Part shown: positions 50,929 to 59,586 of the stretch, piece after piece
How the letters are laid out: each line of letters starts with the position of its first letter
Numbering within the stretch: position 1 is the first letter of the stretch
Origin: Rikenellaceae bacterium
GTDB lineage: Bacteria > Bacteroidota > Bacteroidia > Bacteroidales > Rikenellaceae
Assembly: GCA_015059715.1 (NCBI GenBank)
Contig: SUZV01000002.1
Coordinates: 1-64,000, forward strand
Length of the DNA stretch: 64,000 bases
Reading direction: 5' to 3'
Made by a program: the position numbers and the translations under genes
The notes under the pieces: model-generated
What the model was told of the DNA's origin: nothing
The model's database searches: none
Seen by the model: only the letters and a program-made list of their open reading frames with translations

Positions 50929-51345
50929 CTACTGCTGGTTAATAACACCCTGCTGAGGGTCGCCAACAACCATATTCTTGTCGATACGGAGAGTTACGTT
51001 GCTATCAACCTCGATAAGGAGCGATGTCTCCTGCACCTCCTTAACAACGCCATAGATACCACCTGCGGTGATAATCTTATCGCCCTTCTTAAGGCCCTTG
51101 CGGAAGTTCTCCATCTGCTTGCGACGCTTAGACTCTGGACGCCACATAAAGAAGTACATAATGGCAATCATCGCAAGAATCATAATCCAGAATGTCCAGC
51201 CACCACCTGCAGGCTGCTGTGCAGCGGCATCCATAGCAGCATCGGTAACAGGCTGCTCGATAATAGTCTCTGTTGCCTGAGGTGCGCCCTCAATAACGGT
51301 AGTTGTAGTCTCTACACCCTCACCATCGATAAAAAGTAAATTCAT
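50929..51345 (-). CDS. yajC: Preprotein translocase subunit YajC
   Basis: 138 residues. One transmembrane helix (WTFWIMILAMIAIMYFFMW) is followed by RPESKRRKQMENFRKGLKKGDKIITAGGIYGVVKEV, the YajC hallmark. It associates with SecDF in the inner membrane. The N-terminal 50 residues before the helix (rich in Thr, Glu, Ala) are longer than in the E. coli protein. Confidence 0.94.
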   Translation of the reverse strand: MNLLFIDGEGVETTTTVIEGAPQATETIIEQPVTDAAMDAAAQQPAGGGWTFWIMILAMIAIMYFFMWRPESKRRKQMENFRKGLKKGDKIITAGGIYGVVKEVQETSLLIEVDSNVTLRIDKNMVVGDPQQGVINQQ

Positions 51346-51384
51346 AATCTTCTATTTTAATGTTTATCTGTTTGCTATAACGCG

Positions 51385-51392
51385 CAAATATA
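51385..51392 (-). promoter_or_regulatory. -7 element of yajC
   Basis: TATATTTG on the minus strand, 39 nt before yajC. Confidence 0.5.
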
Positions 51393-51449
51393 CGCAAATT
51401 ATACGTTCTTTACAAAAATATTACCTCTGGACCACTTTTGGACCACTTT

Positions 51450-51941
51450 TTACTCCACCTCGGCAGCTATCCACAATACTATCGGAGTACCTTCACGCGA
51501 GGTGGTAATCTCCATATAGTTGCCTACCGCGCCCCACTCGCCACGAGAGTCGAAGCTAAGTTCAAGGTCGCTATAGCTACCCGCCTCTATTGGCTCGCGA
51601 GAGTACTCTAACCACATGCATCGGCACTGTGTCGAGTAGTCAAGCAACACAAGAGGGGTTGTCCCTGTATTTATAACCCTGATAGCCTTGGTTGTTGTCG
51701 ATGAGCGTGGTACACGCCCAAACTCAACCAATACTTCACACGCTGTGTCGCCAGCCTCGGCAACTAAGCCGCTATAGGTTGGCTGCTCGGTACTCTGCAC
51801 CTCGATATCGGCACGTCTACGGTTGTCATGCTCCGAGTCGGCGATACGCAAAACAAGTGCCACGATGGCGAGCGCAGCTATGATTGTCGCAACAATAACT
51901 ACAGGGCGTTTCATATATGCTTTAGAGCAATCCGCGTCCAC
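51450..51941 (-). CDS. DUF1573-like exported protein
   Basis: 163 residues. A single hydrophobic segment at about 12-33 (RPVVIVATIIAALAIVALVLRIA) anchors or exports it. The rest is one immunoglobulin-like domain with VLVEFGRVPRSSTTTKAIRVINTGTTPLVLLDYSTQCRCMWLEYSREPIEAGSYSDLEL, the DUF1573 pattern with its conserved cysteine region. ATG at 51914 (MKRPVVI) is a likely alternative start. The gene overlaps the nusB stop by 20 nt. Function unknown. Confidence 0.8.
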   Translation of the reverse strand: MDADCSKAYMKRPVVIVATIIAALAIVALVLRIADSEHDNRRRADIEVQSTEQPTYSGLVAEAGDTACEVLVEFGRVPRSSTTTKAIRVINTGTTPLVLLDYSTQCRCMWLEYSREPIEAGSYSDLELSFDSRGEWGAVGNYMEITTSREGTPIVLWIAAEVE

Positions 51942-52857
51942 TCTTATTTATGCGGCCACTTGCAGTAAAGTCGGCAACAATCCTATCCAATACGCCATTA
52001 ACAAAGTTACTGCTCGTAGGTGATGAGTAGTACTTGGCGATATCTATCCACTCGTCCAAAGTAACCTTTACTGGTATCGACTCGAAGTGTGTAAGCTCGA
52101 CAATGGCTATCGAGAGGATAAGGCTATCCATATATACTACGCGCTCAACATCCCAATTCTTAGAGTACTTATCGACAATCTCCTGGTTCTCCTCGTAGTT
52201 AACCAGCGACTTGATGAGTAGTGTCTTGGCAAAGTCAAGGTCATCTTCGCTCTTAAACTTGGGCAATACCTTAACCTCGCTATGGCTGCGCTTGAGGTGC
52301 TGCACAGTGCGAATAGCCAAGTAGAGCGCGAAGCCATAGTCGTCAGCCCACATGAGCGACATCTCGTTAACGATATCTGCCAAGGTGTCGTCCTGCTCAA
52401 GCCAAGCGTAGAACTCCTCGACAAACTTCCTGTCGTCGGTAAAGGTGACTACTGGCGCAGACATATAACGTTTGTAGAAGTCGGCCTCGACAAGGCGGTT
52501 GTAGACCTCCTTGGCTGCATCAGGGGCGGTAACCCACGATAGCTTACGTGTTGCGAGGATATCGTTTATAGAGTCGCTATTGGCTATAAGCTGAATGACT
52601 GCATTGTCGACAAAACGGCGATTAGGGTTAAGATCCTCGTAGGTGGGGAGCCTCTTCTGCTTGGCCCACTCGATGCGTGACTCGGCATACTTGGCCACCT
52701 CGACCACAAACGACATCATCTGAAAGTAGAGGTCGTAGGCTTTATCAATAGATTCAACGAGATTTCTCTCCGAAGCCTTAAGGTTGTCGGAGCCTGATTT
52801 TAGATGTGCGTAAAGGCACTTTGCGACCTTCACTCTGAGCAATCGTCTACTCAACAT
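51922..52857 (-). CDS. nusB: Transcription antitermination factor NusB
   Basis: 311 residues with a C-terminal NusB domain (VVYMDSLILSIAIVELTHFESIPVKVTLDEWIDIAKYYSSPTSSNFVNGVLDRI) and N-terminal LRVKVAKCLYAHLKS. Bacteroidota NusB is about twice the E. coli length because of an inserted helical middle. It binds boxA RNA with S10 in rRNA transcription. It is followed by the DUF1573-like gene. Confidence 0.93.
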   Translation of the reverse strand: MLSRRLLRVKVAKCLYAHLKSGSDNLKASERNLVESIDKAYDLYFQMMSFVVEVAKYAESRIEWAKQKRLPTYEDLNPNRRFVDNAVIQLIANSDSINDILATRKLSWVTAPDAAKEVYNRLVEADFYKRYMSAPVVTFTDDRKFVEEFYAWLEQDDTLADIVNEMSLMWADDYGFALYLAIRTVQHLKRSHSEVKVLPKFKSEDDLDFAKTLLIKSLVNYEENQEIVDKYSKNWDVERVVYMDSLILSIAIVELTHFESIPVKVTLDEWIDIAKYYSSPTSSNFVNGVLDRIVADFTASGRINKSGRGLL

Positions 52858-52894
52858 AACTAATGAACTGAATCGGTTAATGCTTAATGCGCGG

Positions 52895-52902
52895 CAAAGA
52901 TA
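52895..52902 (-). promoter_or_regulatory. -7 element of nusB
   Basis: TATCTTTG on the minus strand, 37 nt before nusB. Confidence 0.55.
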
Positions 52903-52957
52903 ATCAATTTTGGCGAATAGCGAAAGATTTATAGTTGCAATTTATTTTTTTTGCCAC

Positions 52958-53219
52958 CTTTGGCATCATAATGATACATCTAATACAGCACAGTATTACA
53001 TAATATACCGTTACACGTGGTGTAAATTAAGTACATTTTGTTATCTTTGGCATCATAATGATACATCTAATACAGCACAGTATTACATAATATACCGTTA
53101 CACGTGGTGTAAATTAAGTACATTTTGTTATCTTTGGCATCATAATGATGCATCTACTACAGCACGGTTATTACATAATATACCGTTACACGTGATGTAA
53201 ATTAAGTACTTTTTGTTAT
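52958..53219 (+). repeat. Three tandem 87/88-bp promoter-bearing repeats
   Basis: Units start at 52958, 53045 and 53132. The first two are identical over 87 bp; the third differs at a handful of positions and has one extra base. Each contains GCATCATAATGATRC, ATTACATAATATACCG, the inverted repeat TTACACGTGGTGTAA and, at its junction with the next unit, TATCTTTG. There are no spacers, so this is not CRISPR. Confidence 0.9.
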
Positions 53220-53224
53220 CTTTG
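53042..53224 (+). promoter_or_regulatory. Three tandem -7 elements of the alcohol dehydrogenase gene
   Basis: TATCTTTG at 53042-53049, 53129-53136 and 53217-53224, 87-88 bp apart. The last is 24 nt before the gene. A TTACAC-GTG-GTGTAA inverted repeat sits about 18 nt upstream of the first two (imperfect TTACAC-GTG-ATGTAA for the third), over the -33 region. A GCATCAT-A-ATGATGC palindrome follows the -7 element inside the array, but not the last one. Confidence 0.6.
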
Positions 53225-53248
53225 TACATATAACAAAAACGCAATACT

Positions 53249-54421
53249 ATGAATAACTTTGTATATGACATACCTACGAAGGTATACTTTGGCGAGAATC
53301 AGCTCGGAAAGCTTGCTCAGGAGCTTCTTAAGTTTGGTCGCCGCGTCTTGATGACCTATGGCGGTGGCTCGATCAAGAAGATAGGTCTTTATGATAGGGT
53401 GGTCGGCGAGCTTAAGGCGGCAGGCATTGAGCTATACGAACTCTCGGGCATAGAGCCCAACCCTCGCATCGAGTCGGTGCGTGAGGGTGCAAGGATGTGT
53501 AAGGAGCACAATATAGATGTGCTATTGGCTGTGGGTGGTGGCTCGACACTCGATGCTACGAAGTTTATGGCCGCAGGAGCTTGCGTAGATCACGACCCTT
53601 GGGAGTTCTTCGGGGCTGATGCTAAGCCGATAGAGTGTGCGCTGCCGATAGTGACCATACTAACCTTGGCGGCAACGGGCTCGGAGATGGATACGGGTGG
53701 TGTGATATCCAACCTCGCAACAGGCGATAAGCTCGGACGCTTGGCCCCAGCACTTCTGCCACGTGTTTCGTTCCTCGACCCAACGCTGACATACTCGGTG
53801 AGCAGGTTCCAGACAGCGTGTGGTGCTGCGGATATGATGTCGCATATAATAGAGGTATATTTCAATACGCAGAAGGACCTTTTTATGCTCGACTGCTTTA
53901 TGGAGGGTATGCTCAAGACGATTGTGAAGTACGCCCCTATAGCCTTACGAGAACCAGAGAATTACGAGGCTCGCGCCAACCTGATGTGGACATCGTCGTG
54001 GGCCATCAACGGCTTCATTAACGGAGGCAAGCGTAAGGCGTGGAGTTGCCACCCTATGGAGCACGAGTTATCGGCCATATACGACATTACACATGGCCTC
54101 GGCCTTGCTATCCTCACGCCACGATGGATGGAATACTGCTTAGATGAGACTACTGTAGATAAGTATGTACAGTATGGTGTTAATGTCTTCGGTATTGATG
54201 CTTCGCAGGATAAGATGACTATAGCGCGAGAGAGTATACGTCTTACCGCCGAGTTCCTCTTCGACACCCTCGGCCTTCAGCGTACCTTTGGCCAGGTGGG
54301 CATCAAGCGCGAAGACTATGCTGTGATGGCACAGAAGGCGTGTCGCTATGGCGACATAAAGGGCTTCAAGACGCTTACCCCCGCAGATGTTGAGCGCATC
54401 TTCGAGATGTGCGAACAGTAG
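53249..54421 (+). CDS. Iron-containing alcohol dehydrogenase
   Basis: 390 residues of the group III Fe-ADH family (BdhA/YqhD-like). NAD(P)-binding GGGSTLDATKFMA at about 96, ATGSEMDTGGVISN, and the metal site with D/H residues in CGAADMMSHIIEVYF and WSCHPMEHELSAIYDITHGLGLAILTP. It reduces aldehydes to alcohols, using NAD(P)H; the C-terminal ATPADVERIF-type end (LTPADVERIFEMC) is also typical. Monocistronic, behind three tandem promoter repeats. Confidence 0.94.
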   Translation: MNNFVYDIPTKVYFGENQLGKLAQELLKFGRRVLMTYGGGSIKKIGLYDRVVGELKAAGIELYELSGIEPNPRIESVREGARMCKEHNIDVLLAVGGGSTLDATKFMAAGACVDHDPWEFFGADAKPIECALPIVTILTLAATGSEMDTGGVISNLATGDKLGRLAPALLPRVSFLDPTLTYSVSRFQTACGAADMMSHIIEVYFNTQKDLFMLDCFMEGMLKTIVKYAPIALREPENYEARANLMWTSSWAINGFINGGKRKAWSCHPMEHELSAIYDITHGLGLAILTPRWMEYCLDETTVDKYVQYGVNVFGIDASQDKMTIARESIRLTAEFLFDTLGLQRTFGQVGIKREDYAVMAQKACRYGDIKGFKTLTPADVERIFEMCEQ

Positions 54422-54441
54422 TGCCATCTATTTGCAGTTAT

Positions 54442-54479
54442 AACAAATTAGCGCGGCACTCCTGCCGCGCTAATTTGTT
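54442..54479. terminator. Bidirectional terminator
   Basis: AACAAATTAGCGCGGC / GCCGCGCTAATTTGTT, a perfect 16-bp stem with a 6-nt loop, between two convergent genes. A/T ends on both sides let it work for both. Confidence 0.85.
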
Positions 54480-54498
54480 GTAATATATAAGTTGATAA

Positions 54499-56001
54499 CT
54501 ACTCCTCTACATCAAGGATTATCTGATATGTGCTATTGGGCTCGAAGTTGGGGTTGTAGACCAATATGAAGTTCTCATCCACAACAGCATTCCACTTTTG
54601 ACCCTCGGCAAGGCGTGGACTCTTAAGTCGCTCCTCGAAAAAGTGGCTGAATGGTAGGTCTAAGACGTGCTCCTGCTTGAACTTATCTCCCTGCATACGC
54701 TCTAATGAGAAATCCTCATCGGTGGTTACGGTTATTACACATTTACCATCGCTAATGGTCGAAGTGACATCGTAGTCAAGCTCCGAGGCAACGCTCTGCA
54801 ACGTGACTGACCACTTTGGGTCGCCATAGTATGCCAAGACATCTCTATCGTGCCAGAAGCCTACCATATCCCAATCCTTGGCATCGTTAAGGTCTACCTT
54901 GCGGCCAAGCACCTCAGATAGACGCTCTGCCGCGCCCAATAGCTCCTCCTCGAAACCCTCGCAGTAGTTATACCTCTCGCCATAGAGCTCTGGATACCAC
55001 TCATTCTGCTGATATAGGAAGTCCTGTTGATTAAGATATGCCGACTCGGCAAGCGTATATCTATGTGGGTTGGTAACCCAATACTTTAGAGCTCCCCAGC
55101 CACTACGTCCGTGCCATGTGGTGACCACATATCCAATCATCGTTGCAGCGTTAGAGCCGCTAATCCACGCTGCGGCCATGCTCTCGGGAGTGTTGTTCAT
55201 ATCTCCGATAAGGCAGTTGCCTACGGCTGCATATACTCTGCGCTTGCCAGACTCATTGAGGATACGCTCCTCGCCTGTGAATATATTCTCTGAGTAGAGC
55301 CTGCCATCGCGAGGCTTGATATGGCCCAAAGAGTAGGGCATCTCAAGGTTTTCCTGTGTGGCGTGTGCCGCTGTGACGATAAGGTCAGGATCGTAGGCTT
55401 CGTAGAGCTCACAGAACTTATCAAGCACCTCCTCCTTGGCTATCGTGTCGGTAACTATCTCGCTGTTACGGCCCTGCTTATAACCCCAAAGACCGCGCGT
55501 GTGGTCATCGACCCAGGCGTAGTTGTCGAACCACTTTGCCGAGTTAAGCTCCATAATCGTAGCTACGGCATCCTTAATAACCAAGGGTTCGCTGCTGTTC
55601 TCAACCATACGCATAGCGGCATCGGCATCATAGCCAGTGATTATGCCCCAGAGAAAGTCGCCATATATGTCGTCATCTATCGTGCGACACATCTGGTGAA
55701 GGTCGATAACATAATCTCTGCCGATGTTTTCGGGTTTGTCGACAATGGCGACATAACGTGGGTAGGCATCCTTAATCTCTGCTACGATATCTGTAGGTGA
55801 TGTAGCAAAGGTGATGATATTGGCAGCGTGCTTTTCTGCCAGCGCATTTGCCACCTCGGCCCACTCGCTATCGTCCATAACAGACTCCGATGCAATTACC
55901 AAGTAGTCGCTGCATGTGTGCTTCTCGCAAGCGGCTAAAAGGTACATGGTCACACCAAACACTATGCAGACTACGGTATAGGCGATATTTCTTCGTGTCA
56001 T
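54499..56001 (-). CDS. Gingipain-like (C25-like) lipoprotein, function unknown
   Basis: 500 residues with a lipoprotein signal (CIVFGVTMYLLAAC; C25). The sequence after it looks like a caspase/gingipain-type alpha/beta fold: YLVIASESVMDDSEW at the start (a strand followed by a helix), YVAIVDKPENIGRDYVIDLHQM, DDDIYGDFLWGIITGYDADAAMRMV, then VTAAHATQ with H213 and YAAVGNCLIGD with C263, placed as a His/Cys dyad at the ends of adjacent strands, and SGSNAATMIGY after it. A C-terminal beta domain (about 405-500) could be the Ig-like partner of gingipains. No experimental function is known to me. It precedes udk... transcriptionally it is downstream of udk, 5 nt apart. Confidence 0.6.
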   Translation of the reverse strand: MTRRNIAYTVVCIVFGVTMYLLAACEKHTCSDYLVIASESVMDDSEWAEVANALAEKHAANIITFATSPTDIVAEIKDAYPRYVAIVDKPENIGRDYVIDLHQMCRTIDDDIYGDFLWGIITGYDADAAMRMVENSSEPLVIKDAVATIMELNSAKWFDNYAWVDDHTRGLWGYKQGRNSEIVTDTIAKEEVLDKFCELYEAYDPDLIVTAAHATQENLEMPYSLGHIKPRDGRLYSENIFTGEERILNESGKRRVYAAVGNCLIGDMNNTPESMAAAWISGSNAATMIGYVVTTWHGRSGWGALKYWVTNPHRYTLAESAYLNQQDFLYQQNEWYPELYGERYNYCEGFEEELLGAAERLSEVLGRKVDLNDAKDWDMVGFWHDRDVLAYYGDPKWSVTLQSVASELDYDVTSTISDGKCVITVTTDEDFSLERMQGDKFKQEHVLDLPFSHFFEERLKSPRLAEGQKWNAVVDENFILVYNPNFEPNSTYQIILDVEE

Positions 56002-56006
56002 AGTTG

Positions 56007-56627
56007 CTACTTATTATTGATTAGTGAGCGAATATTCTGTATGAGCATACCTACGGCCACCGAGTTAAAGCCGCCCTCGGGGATTATTACGTCGGCATAC
56101 TTCTTCGAGGGCTCGACAAACTCCTCGTGCATAGGCTTGACCGTACAGGTGTATTGGTCTATGACAGACTGCATCGTGCGACCTCGCTCACATACATCTC
56201 TAAGGATGCGTCGTGCAAGGCGTATGTCGGCATCAGTGTCGACAAATACCTTGATGTCCATCAATTCACGAAGCTCCTTATTCTCAAATATTAGGATGCC
56301 GTCAACTATGATTACCCTTGAGGGCTTAACAAGTACCTTCTCGTCGGTACGATTGTGCTCTACGAATGAGTATACGGGGTGCTCGATGGGCACGTTTGAC
56401 TTAAGCGTGCGGATATGCTCGACAAGCATATCGGTATCGAAGGCGGCAGGATGGTCATAGTTTAGCTTGGTGCGCTCTTCGTATGTGAGCTCGGGGTGAG
56501 CCTTATAGTAGTAGTCGTGGCATAGCGTTGCTACATCATCACACTTGAAGGCCTCTTGTAGGCGTTTTACAAGTGTCGACTTGCCCGAGCCTGTGCCACC
56601 AGCAACGCCAATAACTGTAACGTTCAT
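56007..56627 (-). CDS. udk: Uridine kinase
   Basis: 206 residues from MNVTVIGVAGGTGSGKSTLV; an upstream in-frame ATG at 56645 would add MKKVYC. Walker A GGTGSGKST, LCHDYYYKAHPELTYEERTKLNYDHPAAFDTDMLV and RRILRDVCERGRT are classic uridine kinase motifs. It phosphorylates uridine and cytidine with ATP or GTP in pyrimidine salvage. The next gene, a gingipain-like lipoprotein, follows after 5 nt. Confidence 0.95.
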   Translation of the reverse strand: MNVTVIGVAGGTGSGKSTLVKRLQEAFKCDDVATLCHDYYYKAHPELTYEERTKLNYDHPAAFDTDMLVEHIRTLKSNVPIEHPVYSFVEHNRTDEKVLVKPSRVIIVDGILIFENKELRELMDIKVFVDTDADIRLARRILRDVCERGRTMQSVIDQYTCTVKPMHEEFVEPSKKYADVIIPEGGFNSVAVGMLIQNIRSLINNK

Positions 56628-56649
56628 ACAATATACTTTTTTCATAATT

Positions 56650-56676
56650 AGGGGTTACGCATAGTGCGCAACCCCT
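56650..56676 (-). terminator. Terminator of gyrB
   Basis: AGGGGTT / AACCCCT stem extended by CGC/GCG after a mismatch, between gyrB and udk. Confidence 0.7.
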
Positions 56677-56689
56677 CAACCATATCTAT

Positions 56690-58654
<1,965 letters not shown>

Positions 58655-58688
58655 TTATTGTTTATTTATATATTCTATATAAAACGCA

Positions 58689-58696
58689 CAAAGATA
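58689..58696 (-). promoter_or_regulatory. -7 element of gyrB
   Basis: TATCTTTG on the minus strand, 37 nt before gyrB. Confidence 0.55.
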
Positions 58697-58855
58697 GCAA
58701 TTAAAATCGCAATATGCAAATATTTTCCAAAGAACTCTGTATGCTATTTTGCGGTGATTAAGACCATATATTTAGTCTAACTGCATCTCGTGATGCGATT
58801 TTCGCTCTCTCGTCGGGAATATTTCACCACTCGGATAAAAAATATGACAAGTGAG

Positions 58856-58886
58856 TTGCATTTTATGCATAAAATGTATAACTTTG
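58856..58886 (+). promoter_or_regulatory. Promoter of the HAD gene, near-leaderless
   Basis: TTG (58856-58858, -33) and TAACTTTG (58879-58886, -7) are 20 nt apart, and the ATG at 58893 is 6 nt past the -7 element. The inverted repeat TTTTATGCATAAAA lies between the two elements. Confidence 0.6.
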
Positions 58887-58892
58887 TGTGTT

Positions 58893-59501
58893 ATGAAAGA
58901 GATTAAAAATATTGTTTTTGACCTTGGTGGTGTTGTCTTCGCTCGCGACCCACGTAAGTTTGAACCCGAGTTTATCAAGTTCTTCTCCTATATATTACTC
59001 CCCGAGATGCCCCATTTCTGGGAGGAGTACGATAGAGGTGTGACTACGTATGAAGAGGTAGTGGCGCAGCTTGCCGAGTACAACGTGTGCGATAGCGAGC
59101 TGGCTGAGAAAAACCTGCGCCGCTCGATTGTTACTCAGGAGGAGATACCATCGACAAAGGCCCTAATAGGCGATCTTAAGAGTGCTGGCTATAGACTCTA
59201 CGTCTTGTCGAATATGTCGCTTGAATTTATCGAGTTTCTCCATACGAAGGATGTCTACAAATACTTCGATGGCGAGGTAGTGTCGTGCTACGAACACGTT
59301 ATTAAGCCCGATGCTAAAATCTATCAGCTACTAACCGAGCGATATAGTCTTTGTGAGGCCGAAACGCTCTTTATAGATGATAGACCAAAGAATGTCGAGG
59401 CGGCAAAAAATCTGGGGTGGCAAGGCTTTAACTTCGACCCTCGCAATCCCGATGGTAGCTGCGAAATATTGCGAGAGATGTTACTTAAACAGACTCGGTA
59501 G
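58893..59501 (+). CDS. HAD-family hydrolase (phosphoglycolate phosphatase-like)
   Basis: 202 residues from MKEIKNIVFDLGGVVFARDP; a longer frame from 58851 starts inside the promoter. HAD motif I is FDLGGVVF (D11 nucleophile, second residue G rather than D in the DxD), motif II YVLSNMS, motif III lysine in VIKPDAKIY, and motif IV LFIDDRPKNVEAA. The cap is a short helical domain of YihX type. It should hydrolyse sugar or nucleotide phosphates; substrate unknown. Confidence 0.9.
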   Translation: MKEIKNIVFDLGGVVFARDPRKFEPEFIKFFSYILLPEMPHFWEEYDRGVTTYEEVVAQLAEYNVCDSELAEKNLRRSIVTQEEIPSTKALIGDLKSAGYRLYVLSNMSLEFIEFLHTKDVYKYFDGEVVSCYEHVIKPDAKIYQLLTERYSLCEAETLFIDDRPKNVEAAKNLGWQGFNFDPRNPDGSCEILREMLLKQTR

Positions 59502-59586
59502 ATAATCGCGTTAAAATGATTAAAATCACACTTTTATAAGTGGTGTTCAACGAAAATATCAATTATAATATTATATAAAAATAAGT

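Noticed and set aside
52910..53200. 96-codon open frame over the repeats
   Set aside because: Its protein is only the translation of the tandem promoter repeats, with a repeated YYIIYRYTWCKLSTFC block.
52958..53219. CRISPR-like array of regular repeats
   Set aside because: The 87/88-bp units are contiguous with no unique spacers, contain promoter elements, and no cas gene is in the window.
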